Shown piece by piece: positions 1 through 12,659 of a stretch of DNA of 64,000 bases. The notes beneath the pieces were generated by a model. That model had not been told where the DNA came from and did not search any database. It saw nothing but the letters and a program-made list of their open reading frames with translations. This DNA comes from Cavia porcellus (taxonomy: Eukaryota; Chordata; Mammalia; Rodentia; Caviidae), in NCBI RefSeq assembly GCF_034190915.1, contig NW_026947484.1, positions 78,625,982-78,689,981 of the forward strand. Direction: 5' to 3'. The position numbers and the translations under genes were made by a program. How positions within the stretch are numbered: the first letter of the stretch is position 1; each line of letters begins with the position of its first letter.

Positions 1-1250
1 AGGTGCATGCAGGGACTGTGAGCTAATGGCTCTTCTCTGAGCCAGTCAACCGGCAAGTGCCCTCAACAATTTAGGCTGTGCTGTGGCTGACATCCCAGGG
101 TATGGACAGTTTCATTCCTGACTATTGGGGTGTGACTCAGCCCAAGCTGATCCTACCAGTTCTCTCTGAGCCAGGGGTGGCTGACTGACACCACCACAGC
201 ACCAGACTCTGCCCAACTCCAAGATGTCTTCCAGCCAGCCTCACCTGCCACGGGACCCAATTTCCAGCACTCACCGAGAATTAATGCAGCTCTCCACCTT
301 GGCTCTACTCCATGCTTTGCAACGTTCTCCTGCCAAGGGCCCAGGACTCACCAACTCCCATTATCGGCAGCTGCGGCTTCAGCGTGACCTTGAATTGTCT
401 GATTCCATGGTGTGCCCAGCACAGCACGGGATGGGTCTCAGTGAGCACGTCCAGCTCCAGCCCTCCACCGGTGTTTTTCCTTCCTCTTCCTATTTTTCTT
501 TTTCCTTTAGTTTCCTCCTGGGGTCATGAGAATCCCTCTCCACTCATCTGGCCCTCTCTATGTTGTCAAATTCCAGTGTCTGAGCTGTTTTTCCCAGAGA
601 GGCCCTCTACCCAATGACCTAGCAAGCCACCATCTTCTTGTCTCTAATATTTGATCTTTCATTTCCACTAGTCTCATATATCAGTAGTGTGTATCTTTAG
701 GGTCCTACTGTGTGGTTGATGTTTGTCCAGTTGCTGGGTGCCACAATGAAGAGATGGGCCAGTCACTTGAATTCCTCCTACAAGGCCTGTTGGGTAAGTC
801 TTATATCCTCTTAGGCTGACAAGCCTAGAAGTATTGATGTAATTCAACCCTTAGTTCCTGCTGTTACTATGTCTTCACATTGTTCCAAGTCACCAAATCT
901 CCCTGTTTATGGTGTTTGTCTTGTCTGGGACCCTACTATGTCACTGGGTATCTCATAAGCCCTTGTGATTTTCTCCAGGTTGGGAGAGGCCTTATTTGCA
1001 CCCTCCTCAACCTACCTGATGTTCTTTGTGTGGGTGAAAAGTTCTACTCCTGAAGGGAGCTTGGATATTGCTCCTGAAGATGGCAAACTGTATTCCTATT
1101 TTAGGGGCAAACTCACCACACTGATGGAAGCCTGCTGAGGTCTTCTTTGAATGAGAGATGACTGAGTCCGTTATAAATACAGCATGGTTAATCTACTGCA
1201 GTCCTAGGTTCTGGGGCAAGGAATGAGAGCCAAAGATCAACAGCAATATT
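1..1250. other. Gene-free stretch, unassigned, possibly old retroelement
   Basis: Moderately GC-rich to about 600, with two overlapping 101-codon open frames near 224-617 that show no domain or codon pattern of a real gene. Text such as the CCACCATCTT near 628, the reverse of the AAGATGG common at L1 5' ends, hints at an antisense retroelement 5' region, but I cannot assign a family. Confidence 0.3.
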
Positions 1251-1257
1251 AGATCTG

Positions 1258-1600
1258 GGATGTGGGGGGATCCCAGTGGGCAGTAGCAAGATGGCAGGGA
1301 TGCAGAAGAGGCCAGCTCTGCCTGGTCCTTAGCACCACTGGAGGTCCTGTGTCCCAAGGTGGGCAGTGGGTTGGCAGGGGCGCAGAAGGGGTAGGCTAGA
1401 GAGCCCCCACATTGCACATCACTGGAGGTCCTGTGTCCTGAGGTGGGTGGTGGGACAGTGAGGTGTGGATGCGAAGGCTTGGGGGCCCAGCCTTGTGCTC
1501 AACTGAAAGTCCTGTGTCCCATGGAGGGTGGCCACATGGCAGGAGCACATAAGGGGTGGGCTCCAGTCTTGCATGCCACTGGAGGTCCTGTGTTCTCAGG
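1258..1600. repeat. Degenerate ~80-bp tandem array, about four copies
   Basis: The phrase ACTGGAGGTCCTGTGTCC (or close variants) recurs near 1337, 1421, 1502 and 1578, spacing 84, 81 and 76 bp. Between occurrences, phrases like GGTGGGCAGTGGG and GGCAGGGGCGCAGAAGGGG also recur. Copies differ by substitutions and small indels, so the array is old or was built from diverged units. Confidence 0.75.
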
Positions 1601-1649
1601 CATCTTTATTAAGGCAACAAGAGCACAAGTGCGTTGAAACAAAGGTTCA

Positions 1650-3560
1650 TGTGAAAACATAAACATTAGATACAGAGATCACTGTAGGGCCTACTTATCC
1701 AGAAAAATGAATGGGGGAAATAAACTGTATCTACCATCAAATAATGCACCTTTCTAAAATTTTCAATTCATCTGGGTTTTATCTAAGAGTCTACTATAAT
1801 AATACAAGCAATTCAAAGTTATACAAGATGACAGATAAACTAATTTGGCACATTAGTGCCCAGTCTAAACATCTAGAGCACCAACCACATTACAAAATAT
1901 TGGAAAGCATAATCACCTTCCCACACTCACATGTGGCTAAATCCAGAAAATGAGAATTAAAAGAAGGTGCCAGGTGAAGTTTTCTTCTAAAATATTCTCC
2001 TCCAAGAATACTCGTGTCCCTTATTCACTTTTCTTAGTCTTTACCTTTGCTTATAGCCTGAAACATAGACTCAATCCCTGAAAGTGCAAAAGTCATTTTT
2101 CACCATAGGAAAAAAGTTAAGAACACAACAAAGCAAAGTAAGAGGAGACTGGATTCTTGACAGCAGCTTTCACAACTTCTCTGCACTGCCAATCTTTGGG
2201 AATCTTGTCATGGAAGGAAAAAAATGGCTACATGTAGTAGCATTTATTTAGCATTCTTTAAGGTAAATATAACTAAATGAAATTCTAAACGATACATGCA
2301 ATAAACATTCTTAAATTGACTTTACTTAGTCATACATAATCAGGAGCTAAATTTGAGCACTGCCAAATTAGTTTTAGGAAAAAAAGCAAGGGTGAAATTA
2401 TGAGTGTAAGGAAAATCATTACCCTTCTTGAAAGAATAAGTTACTCATTAATCATAAGGTCTGAAGCAGCACCTAGCTCGGGGTTACATGCAGATAGTTG
2501 CTATGTCAATTATAATCATTTCTGTTCCATAAACTCTTTGTGGCAATGTTTTGTCTGGTTCCAATTTGAGCTTCAGTTCAGAATACTTATTTTTCTCTAA
2601 AACCAGTTACACTGCTTTATAATTTAATCTGGATCAACATAAGAACAATATAACCACAAATATATTTACTTAAAATCACTTCTGCTTTCCAGTAAGTGTA
2701 ACTCCAACATAGACTTTCATCCTCTAAGGTCTAATTCTTCTGTTTTGACTTTCTAAGTAGATCATGTAAAGCATAGAAAATATCTTTTAAAAAGCTGTAT
2801 AAAATGTATTGATCTACACTATATAATTTTGTCCTGACTGATAGATGCTGACCTGTACAAAAAAATAATTCTAGATTAAAGCTACATAGGCAATTTGCAT
2901 ATATAACTGAGTCATTATTCATCATTTATAATCCTTTCCCATCACCATAGTTATTAATCCTTAAAAGATTTTCAGGGAATGGTTCTGTTTCAATGTTCTT
3001 CCTGTACCATCTGTCTAACCACATTCCTTATATTCTTACCAGGATTTCACAAATGTCACTTTAAATCAGCAACTTTCCTCAGGAGCCTCATCTGCCTTCC
3101 ATCACCCAACTTCAGGAACCCCCTAGTCATTGTAGTAATGCTGGCATAGAGCAGATGTTCCTGTTTCTCTGGCATGTTTTTCTTTCTTGAAAAAAATTTT
3201 TCAGTGCAAATTTAAGTGTGGGGCAAAGCTTTTTCTACAACTGCTTTCTTTCTGCATCAAATGCAGTGCTCTGTAGCCTTGTTTCCACCCTTTTGGAGGG
3301 TAAGTCAGGAGTACTTCTTTGCTCAGAGGACAGAAGCAGAAATAGACCCCAGCAGAGCCCAGGACAGAAGGATGGAATTCAATAGTAGTTACACACAAAC
3401 TAGAGTCAAATTGTAACAGGTTAAACTGCTTAAAGGTCAACTGGGACTACTGCTCATTTACCAAAAATAAGGACAGCCCTGTTTCGGGCAGAAGAAAACA
3501 TATTGTTTTGTAAAGTATGTAACATACAATTATAATTAACCAATGCGACACAAAACATAG
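1650..3560. other. Gene-free AT-rich stretch
   Basis: Mostly unique-looking AT-rich sequence. The short open frames here (under 80 codons) overlap on both strands and have no motif. I see no RNA gene or recognisable repeat. Confidence 0.5.
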
Positions 3561-3567
3561 GAGAGAG

Positions 3568-3678
3568 CCAGGTTGAATGACACATGCTTGTAATTCTAGC
3601 TACTGAGGAGCCTGAGGAAGGAAGATTGCAAATTCAAGATCAAGCCATGTAATTTAGTAAGATGACATCCCTAAAAAT
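3568..3678 (+). repeat. B1-like 7SL-derived SINE monomer
   Basis: Carries the B1/Alu signature in order: GCCAGGTTGAATGACACATG, then TGTAATTCTAGCTACTGAGG, GGAAGATTGCAAATTCAAG and a degenerate tail. About 110 bp, diverged. Confidence 0.75.
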
Positions 3679-3687
3679 TGTAAGAAA

Positions 3688-3830
3688 GTCTTAACACTGA
3701 CTCCTGTCTATGGGACTTTGGGCAAGTCACTTTACCTATATGACATCACAGTTTCCTCATCTATAAAGTGGGGGGGGGGAGTAGAAAATCTTAGAGTGTT
3801 GTCTAGGTTGAAAGTGTCCAAGTGCCGTAT
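3688..3830 (+). repeat. MIR SINE
   Basis: Matches the MIR core order: GGGACTTTGGGCAAGTCACT, then CAGTTTCCTCATCTATAAAG and a run of G. Ancient mammalian tRNA-derived SINE, expected to be strongly diverged. Confidence 0.75.
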
Positions 3831-4685
3831 TTAAAATATGTATACCTGATTTACAATGAATCGGCTTTCACTCATTTCCAAATGTGAGATCTGATACATC
3901 AACTTGGATAGAAAGAATCATGTCAAAAGTTTGTCCCTGGAAATTAGGAGGAATAATAAACGAAGATCAGAAATCAAAGAAAACATTTTTTAAGTAAGGG
4001 GCACATTATTAGAGGCCAAACATTCTGCCACAGAAATCTGAAGGAGCAGAAGATAAGGAGACTGACAGGCAGATGATTCCCAGATCCTGGAATCAGCTCT
4101 TCTGGTCCCTCAAGTGACACCAGTCTTACCTACTTCTGTGAGTTTCCAGTTCTTCAATTTTAAAAGAGGAAATTAAAGGAAGATGAATGAATTCTGGCAA
4201 AGTAGGTGCCACCTCTAGACTGAAGCCTGATGACATCAGTAAAGAAGCATGTTTACTTACTCCTTTCTCTTCCCTAATCATTTACTTCTCATTCTCCAAA
4301 TGTACAGACAACTTTAATTTGGTTTGCAAGATTCAGCTCACTAAGAAACTTTGCAGCTCCCGTTCACTCCATATTTCACCTATGGTAAGACAGGCAAATG
4401 GGAAAGGGAGGTGATTTTTAGAAGATTTAATAAAGACTGTGGAGGTGGAAAACAAAGTAAAGCCAAGCTAGGCTGTTTTCCTTTATTGAAAGGTATTTCA
4501 ATAAAGGAAATTATAATTATAAATTATAACTGGTTTTATAATTTCTTTTTTTGGCATAGCTATTAACTGTCCAGATATCCATCACAAATTCATATTTTAC
4601 AGTTACAATCTTAATCATTCAATGAAGGGACTTCAAAAGCCTTAAAGGAAATATAACTTTCCAAGGAAACGTCAAAGCCAGCCAT
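3831..4685. other. Gene-free stretch
   Basis: AT-rich and unique-looking; no supported gene, RNA or repeat. Confidence 0.5.
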
Positions 4686-4689
4686 CTTG

Positions 4690-4801
4690 ATTGCCTGTCT
4701 GTCTGTGCCTGTGTCTGTCTCTCTGTCTCTGTCTTTTCTCTCTGCCCCTCTCATTTTCTCTTAACATCTGTTTCTTTGTCTCTGTGTCTATCAGTCTCTG
4801 A

Positions 4802-4861
<60 letters not shown>

Positions 4862-4905
4862 GCCCGCCCGCCCGCCCGTCTGTCTCTTTCTTCTAACTTT
4901 CCTTC
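4690..4905. repeat. Compound CT/CTGT/GCCC simple repeat
   Basis: Begins with CTGT-rich sequence, passes to an almost pure CT run at about 4804-4857, then GCCC units and CTGT again. The antisense open frame of Arg-Glu repeats is an artefact of the CT run. Confidence 0.95.
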
Positions 4906-4956
4906 CCTTACCTGCCTTCTCTCTTTACTTTTAGAACAAGCTTTGGGAAAATTTAC

Positions 4957-5403
4957 TGTCACAATTACTTTTGTCATCACTGAAATAAAATAGCTGAAAC
5001 TCACAAGTTAAAGGAGGAAAGGTTTATTTTGGCTCACAATTTGTAGAAGATTCAGTCCATAGTCAGTTGGCCCCAAGACAGGGCAGCATGGCAGAGGGGT
5101 ATCACAGAGGAGAAAGAGTTCATGGTATGGCAGTCAGAAGATAGCAAAGCAACAGTAGCAAGCTCCCCTTCCCTTTATCCCATCCAGGCCACAAGCATTT
5201 TGGGTGGTGCCACCTATATGCAAGAAGAGCCCTCCTAATTTCCAACCCCAAACAGTGGACTAAACCAACCCTAAACCAATCAGTGGACTAATTTAATTAT
5301 CACACTTTTTATCCATATTCACACATCCTAGATTCAGCCACTTACAAAAAACCTGTTTGCGAGCATGAGGCTTTGGGGAGAAATCTAGATACAAGCCATA
5401 ACA
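4957..5403 (-). mobile_element. Antisense MaLR-type LTR
   Basis: Reads in reverse with the MaLR layout: GGAAAGGTTTATTTTGGCTC is the complement of the conserved ...AATAAACCTTTCC tail. It is bounded by TGTCAC at 4957 and TAACA at 5403. The flanking pentamers TTTAC and TTTAT agree at four of five bases, compatible with a worn 5-bp target duplication. A different, older subfamily from the 345-bp LTRs elsewhere in the window. Confidence 0.7.
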
Positions 5404-5489
5404 TTTATAAAATTGTTTTCAGCAACCTTGTTATTCCTACTATTCAGTTCCTCTCTTTCAAATACTAATTTATACCCAAGTGCATTATC

Positions 5490-5858
5490 CAGCTTTCCAT
5501 TACTATAACAAAATGTCTGAGATAGCCAGTGTAAAAAGAGGAAAGGTTTATCTTGGCTCACAGTTTTGGAAATTTAGAACAGTTGGGAAAACCTATTGCC
5601 TTTGCACCTGTGATGAGACAGCATATCACAATAAGAAAAATGTAGTAGAGCAAAGTTATTCACTTCCTGGCAAAATAAAGAAAAGAGCAAACCAGTGTCA
5701 TGCAATTCCCTTCAAGGGCACCCCCACAACGCAGTGGCTGGTAGACTTCCCTCTAGGCCTGAGTTTTTAAAGTTTCCACTAACAATGCACCAAACTGGGA
5801 ACAAAGTCTTTACTATGCAGGATTTGGGGAGATATGTAAAATCCATGCCACAGCATCA
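5490..5858 (-). mobile_element. Antisense, diverged MaLR/MLT-like LTR
   Basis: Starts CTTTCCATTACTATAACAAA and continues GAGGAAAGGTTTATCTTGGC, the reverse of a MaLR 3' end, then a GGCAAAATAAAG stretch and an AATGCACCAA segment. Ends are not sharp and no target duplication was found. Confidence 0.55.
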
Positions 5859-6384
5859 AGCTCTGCTGAATCTAAATGCCTCGATTTCCAAATCTGTCCT
5901 CTAAGGACTCGGGCTTCTCAATCCTGTTCTGTTGCTTCACTCACTATCCTCTTAAAATTATCCTTTCCCTTTTACTCGTGGAAATAGTAGGCCAGTTTCT
6001 GCTGGCAAATTCACTTCAGAAAGAGGTTGATATTCAGTATTCCTTAAGTGATGAACTCAGACTTACATGTAATTCTTAATGCTTACATTATATCCAGGTG
6101 GTAGCCATGAGTGTATGTGGGTGTTTAAATACTATCAACACAGAAAATTCTACTAGGTGCTGCTTTAACATAAAGAAGTTTATTCAAATTCTGGATTGTG
6201 AATGAAACCATTATTTCTGTGAGAAATTCAACCTGTGCTAAAAGAATATAACTGAACACTGTAGGTGTATGACCAGGATTTGAGGCAGGAGGGCCTGGAT
6301 GAAGGAAAGATGACCATCCTTGACAAATGGCATTGTACAGAGCTTGGGCAGAGATAGTCAGAGAGAAATAAAATGGAAAAGTGA

Positions 6385-9300
6385 ATTCCCACATCAGAAA
6401 ACAAATGAGCACAAATAAACAACCTAATACAGGACCTCAAACTTCTAGAAAAAGAAGAGCAAGCAAGTCAAGCCCAAAACCCACAGTAGGGGGAAAATAT
6501 AAAAAACAGAGAAGAAATCAACACAATTGAGACTAACAAAACAATACAAAGAATCAATGAATTGAAAAGTTTATTTGAAAGAATAAATAAAATTCATAAA
6601 CCCCTACCCAATCATATTGAAAAATAGGAAAGAAAAAAAACTCAACTTCGTGAAATAAGGAATGAAAAGTGTCAAATCACTACAGATTTGGTGAAAATTC
6701 TGAAGATCATCAATTTCTAATTTGAAAATCATCACTCACATAGGAATGAAAACACAGAAGAAATGGACCAATTGCTAGAAATTGAATTACCAAACCTAAA
6801 TCAGGAACATATAAAAATGCTTAATAACCAAGAACCAACTTATAAAATTGAAAACATAATTAAAAATTTACCAACTAAGAAAAGCACAGGGCTTGATGTA
6901 TTCATAGCTGAATTATACAAGAAACTTAGAGAAGATATAAGTCCAATATTCCTCAAAATCTTTAGTGAAATTAAAATGGAAGAAATTATTCCTAACTCAT
7001 TATTCGAGGCAAGTATTACCCTGATACACAAAACAGAAAAAGATTCAACCAAAAAAGAGATAACAGTACAGTCTCCCTAATGAGTACAGATGCAAAAATC
7101 CTCAATAAAATACAAGCAAACAGAATGCAGCAAATCACCAAAAAGATTATGCAACTTGACTAAGTGGAATTCATCCCAGTAATACAAATATAGTGAAACA
7201 TACAGAAATCAATAAATATAATATACCATATCAACAGAGCCAAAGACAAAAAACACATGATCATCACTATACATCACATAAAACTTTTAATAAAGTCCAA
7301 CATTCATTCATGATAAAAATCCTAGAGAAAATTGGAATAGATGCTCTTTACATCAATCTAATAAAAGTTATCTGTGACAAACCAACAACAACATCATACT
7401 AAATGGACATATATTGAAAGCTTTCTACCTAAAATCAGGGATAAGACAAGGATATCCACTATCACCATTCCTATTTAATACAGTTTTAGAAACACTATCC
7501 AGAGCAATTAGACAAGAGAAAGAAATAAAAGGAATAAGGCAAGGAAAAGAAGACACTAAATTTATCATTTGCAGATGACATGATACTCTACATAAAAGAT
7601 CTCAATAACTCCACCAAAAGATTTCTAGATTTAATAAACAAATTCAGAAGCATAGATGAATACAAAATCAGTACTCAAAAACCAATAGAATTCCTGGACA
7701 CAAACAACAAACTCACTGAGAAATTAGAGAAACAACACTCTTCATAATAGCATCCAAAAAAATGAAATATTTAAGAATCAATGTAACAAAGAAAGTAAAA
7801 GACTGATATGTTGAAAATTACAATACTCTGAGATTGAAGAAAATATCAGAAAATACAAAGATATCCTTTGCTCATGGAGAGGAAGAACCAACACTGTGAA
7901 AATGGTCATACTCCAAAGCTGTTATACTGACTTAATTCAATACTAACAAAAATAACACTAGCATACCTTATAGATCTAGAGGAAATATTCCTAAAATTCA
8001 TTTGGAAACAGAAAAGACCTAGTCTAGCAAAGGAAATCCTAGCCAAAAAAAAAAAAAAAAAAGGCAAGACAGGAGGCATCACAATCCCGGACTTAAATTA
8101 TATTACAAAGCTACTGTGATAAAATCATCCTGCTAGTGGCAAAACAAACAAACAAACAAAAAAACCCACCAGATCTGAGGATCAGTGGAACAGATTAGAA
8201 GATGCAGACACAATTACAAAGACACTCTATGTTTGACAAACAGGACAAACATATTCCCTGGAAGAATGATAGCCTCTTTCCATAAGCTATGCTGAAAACC
8301 CTGGCTTTCAAATAACTGAAGACTAAAACTAGACCCATGTCTATCTCTATACAGTAAACTAAAGTCAAAATGGATCAAAGGCCTTAATACTAAGACAAAA
8401 CACAAAATCTATTGAAAGTAAAAGTAGGCAAAAATCTTGCAGATATAGGTGTCGGCAAAGAGTTTATGAATAAAAACCAAACTGCATGAGAAGTACTTCA
8501 AAGAACCAACAACTTGGATCTCTTATTAAAAAGCTTTTGCGCATCAAAAGAAATGGGCAACAGAGTGAAAAGGCAACCTAGAGACTGGAAAAGTTTTTAG
8601 CCAAGCATCCCTCAAAGGACTTCTATCTAAAACAATATAAAGAACTGAAAAAAAATAAAATACTTTAAATTCAAAGACCCATTCCAAAAATGGGCATCTG
8701 AGATAAAAACACACTTCTCACATGAAAAAATATATAGAGCATATAAATATATTTTTAAAAATATACATCATCATTGGTTACTCAAGAAATGCAAATTAAA
8801 ACAGTACTGAAAACTGAAAACAATAAAGCCCCTTAAATTCAAAGATCTAAACCAAAATTGGGCAATAGAGATGAATGCACACTTCTCAAATGAAGGAATA
8901 CGAATGGCAAATAAATATATGAAACAACGCTTAACATCATTGATCATTCAAGAAACACAGATTAAAACAACACTGAGATTCCATCTCACTCTAGAAAGAA
9001 TGACTATCATCAAGAAATCAACCAATAACAAATGCTAGTGGAGCTGTGGAAAACAGTACCCCTTCTCCAATATTGATGAGGGTGTAGACTGATATAACCA
9101 TTTTGGAAATAATTATGGAGTTTCCTCAGAAAACTAGGATTAGGGTCTCAGTCTACCCAGATATTCTCCTTCTCAGTATATTCTCAGAAGGATCTAAAAC
9201 ATCACACCACAGCAATACATGTGCACTAATGTTTATAGGTGCACAATCTGTAGTAGCTAAATCTTGGGAACAACCCACATACCCATTGACCGTGGAATGA

Positions 9301-9665
9301 ATAAAATAGATGTCATATTTTATACAATGGAATACTATTCCTTTATAATGAAGGATAAATTCAAGGTTTTATAGGTAAATACATGCAACTAGAAACCATA
9401 TACATAAGTGAAATAAATCAGTCTCCCATGTGTAAACATAGTATTGTCACCCTAGGGTAAGAAACTCAAAGAATTAATAATATCTAAAATACACAATAGA
9501 TATTTTGAAAATGAGAAAAAGCTGCTCAAAAGGAAAGAATAATTGGAATGGTAGAAAAGAGAAAAGAACAAAGGAAAAAATATATATACATATGTACATA
9601 CATACATAAGTGAGATAATTATAGTACTAATTTCTTTTAGTTCATTGAAAAGAAGCATTTGTGCT
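6385..9665 (+). mobile_element. 5'-truncated, decayed L1 (ORF2 part)
   Basis: L1 ORF2 homology runs from just before the reverse-transcriptase domain to the 3' part. The clearest marker is the catalytic block [10 protein letters not shown], encoded at 7565-7594. Upstream, 6763-7080 encodes the RT entry region ending in EASITLIHKTEKD. Frame changes and stops break ORF2 many times, and the endonuclease and ORF1 are absent, so it is dead. A poly-A at 8045-8062 and a 168-bp internal duplication near 8650-8985 are later changes. The element resumes at 10016 after an inserted LTR. Confidence 0.9.
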
Positions 9666-10010
9666 TGTCTTACTTACTTTTTACTTGTCGCTGAGACAAA
9701 GCACCTGATGCCCAATGTTGGGAAAGGAAAGGTTTATTTCTTACAGTTTTTGGAGGTTTCAGTCCGTACTCAGTTGCCTGCAAGGCAGGGTGGCATGGCA
9801 GGGCCAAAGTTCACGGTGGCTGCAAACAGCAAGAAGAAAACCAGCAAGAGAGAGAGACACACCTTCTTCCTGACATTACATCACATTCTGGCTCCACCCC
9901 TATGTGGGTATAACATGGACACCATCAATCCAAGCACTAGACAATGAAACAATCACAGATGCATAATGTAAACGCATCAGGCCTGGGGGCCACTGACATC
10001 AACCATGACA
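9666..10010 (-). mobile_element. Solo MaLR LTR, antisense, inside the L1
   Basis: 345 bp, bounded TGTCTTAC...CATGACA, the reverse complement of the TGTCATGG...TAAGACA LTR seen at 25600, 42315 and 44149. It contains the reversed polyadenylation region AGGAAAGGTTTATTTC. Flanks GTGCT (9661-9665) and GAGCT (10011-10015) match at four of five bases, consistent with a 5-bp target duplication. It splits the L1 3' region and is therefore younger than it. Confidence 0.85.
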
Positions 10011-10015
10011 GAGCT

Positions 10016-10185
10016 TTTATTGTTTGATCAATTTCACATGCCTATGTCTCATAATCAGAACAACTTCTCTGAAGATAACAATACACAATATGTTCACCAT
10101 TGTTAATTTCCTATCTTGTTTTGAAATTCTGTATCATTGATGTTATTGGTTTTTCCTCTTTAAAATGTAAATAAATAAATGTACA
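10016..10185 (+). mobile_element. 3' end of the interrupted L1
   Basis: Continues the L1 after the LTR. It resembles 51030-51197: GAAGATAACAATACACAATA here against GAAGATAACAATGTGCATTA there, then TTTCCTATCTTGTTTTGAAA against TTTCCTACTGTCTTGTTTTTGAAA, ending in AAATAAATAAAT. Confidence 0.65.
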
Positions 10186-10799
10186 CAACACCTGACAACT
10201 ATGATGACAACACCAAGTATCATACAAAGAAAGTGGGAAACTGGATAATCATGAAGCATGTGCTAAAGAAACAGTATCAACACCGTATGCTGACAGGAGA
10301 GCACCAGAGATGCATTCAGGAACTACGGAAGCTAAGCCTGGTAAGAAGATTTATCATAAGCCTGTGTGGCTGAGGCCTCTTGCCAGCTGAAAAACATCAG
10401 TGAGTATTATGCTAGTGGGTGCAGACCCTCTCCCCACAGTTATCTGTCATAATAAATTTAAAACATAATTAAGCTGAAGTACATGATACCTCTAACAGCA
10501 GACAAAGCATTACTGATCAGTAAGAAAAAGACAGCTAATTCAGTTAGTATATTGGACTATCAGGACAAAAACTTCAAGAACAACATTGGGTCCCTACTTT
10601 GCTCATCAAATTTTTTCCTGGTAAGTAATTTTAATTTTAAAAATAAAATATTCAGAAACATTTTAAGAATAAAAATGATAAAGACCTTCTAATATGACAC
10701 AGTGCCTGGAAATAATAAAACTAAAATTTCACTTGGAATAATATCACCAAATAAACTTAGAAAAAGTATTTCCAATCTATATGATAGATGAAGAATCTT

Positions 10800-11530
10800 T
10801 TTTCATAATCTATTAAGCTCATCTATAATTTGATAGGAACTGAATGAAAAATATGAACAAATGTGTGAACACCAGAAAAATAAATACAATAGCTTTAAAA
10901 ATGTTCACATTCTAGAAAACTGCAACCTAAAACTATCCTACATGTCATTTTCACCTATAAAATTGGTAGAGCTCAAAAAATATGCAAATACATTCCAACT
11001 CATTGATGGAGAATTATAAATAAATAAAACTTTCTATGGAGGGAAATCTAACACTATCAATCAAAATTTCAAATATGTGGTCTTTGACCTAGTAATTCTG
11101 TCTTTCATATATCTTGAGCATGTGCAAAGTAATATATGTCAATTTATTCATTGTTCCATTGTTTATAAGAACAGTGATAGCAACTTGGTCATCTATCACC
11201 ATCTATTTTCAAAATGAGACAAATATTTATGCTCAGATATAAAAACACCTCTGAGTCACAGAGTTACTGGAGAAAAGCCAAGCACACAGCATTCTGTGAT
11301 CTGTGAATTAGGGCTATTCAGAGATGATCGATGGCGATGGCTAGATTTTCGCTTGTACATGTTTAGAATATTCCTGAAAGCATAGCCAGAAAGTAGTCTT
11401 CCTTGGAAACACAGTTGATGGCTGGATGTTAGGGGTAAGAGAAAGTTTTTATGGTAATGTATCTTTGTATCCTTAAATTTTTTATCATAAACATATATTA
11501 GCTATGCAAAATGAATTGAAATCAAAATCT
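10800..11530 (+). mobile_element. Ancient L1 3' end (L1M-like)
   Basis: The order GACCTAGTAATTCTGTCTTT, TTATTCATTGTTCCATTGTT and then GTATCTTTGTATCCTTAAAT follows the 3' end of old mammalian L1 copies. Heavily diverged; the left edge is uncertain. Confidence 0.5.
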
Positions 11531-11812
11531 GTTCTCTTCTCAAAACATTCTTGGCCTCTTCTCTGCTATACTTGTTTATTTCACCTGTTCTTTTGCTGTC
11601 CTTGCACATTTATATCACCAATAAAACCACAATATCGTTGAGTGCTACCACAATATCTCTATCACAGTGGCATTTCCAGCATTGGCACAATGTTCTCAAT
11701 CATTAAAAAGTCATTTTTTAAAGTGATGTTTTTAAGGATGATGAAAATCCTTTTCTGCGAAAGAAGTCTGGCATACACAAGGCCCTAAAATATTCTTTTG
11801 ATCAATCCTGGA

Positions 11813-12655
11813 TGTTATGGATTAAAAATTGGTGGTCAACTTAATGCCAGCTGAATTAAATCAGCATGGTGCTGAGTGTAGACGGCCCACCAGAGCAAAG
11901 TTGCCAGCATAAAAGGGCATGTGGACAGAAAGAGTGAGGTGTTGCAGGTTCTCCTAAGCGTTGTTGTTTGGAGTTGCTGGTTCTCCAGGAGGAGCTTGTC
12001 ATGCTAGCTTCCCTGATATAAATTCAGCCATTATCATCAGAGGAGCTCAGGACCTTGTTGAGAATGATTGCAGCTCACTTTGGGGGAGCTCTGGTCCTAC
12101 ACCGAGCAACACTTCCTGGTTCCAGAGGGGAAGATTGTGCTGTTTAATCTCCAGGAGAAGTTTGCCATACTGGCTCCCTGATATGTACTTGGCTGCTCTC
12201 ATCTTTGAAGGAGCTCAGGACCTCACTGTTGCTGAGGATGGCTGTGGTACTTTTCTGGGGAGCCCTGGTCCTTGAGTGCCACTTCTTTTTCCAATGTAGA
12301 ACCTTTAACTTACTGGCACAGCTCCTTCATCCTACTGGGATAGATTTTATAGCTTCTACCACTGACCTTTGGGCCTTCCCAAAAAGGCAGATCCATAAAA
12401 AAGACTTGCATGAGTGATTGTCAAGGGCTCTAGCCCTCCTGTTGGACTTATGGGGGGCATTGTCATGGGCTCTAGGTTTTCAGTTGAACTCATGCAGGTT
12501 ATTGCCAGGATCTCAGCTGGATTTTCTAGGTCTTTAGTGTTGTGGACAGATTTCCTGAACTTTCCTCGTACTTAGCTCTGTATAATCAATAAAATAATAT
12601 TATCAATTCTGTTCCCTGTATATAATTGTTCTCCTTGCATGCCTTGACTACAACA
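11813..12655 (+). mobile_element. Putative long solo LTR with an internal duplication
   Basis: Bounded by TGTTATGG and CTACAACA, with a polyadenylation signal AATCAATAAAATAA near 12585 close to the right end. Within it two similar blocks lie in tandem: 11977-12095 and 12147-12273 share TCTCCAGGAG, a CCTGATAT phrase, GGAGCTCAGGACCT and an AGCYCTGGTCC end. The small open frames here follow that duplication and have no domain. The flanking pentamers do not match well, so this is an inference. Confidence 0.45.
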
Positions 12656-12659
12656 CTAG

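Noticed and set aside
4672..5004. 110-codon reverse frame with Arg-Glu repeats
   Set aside because: Encoded by the CT microsatellite; low complexity only.
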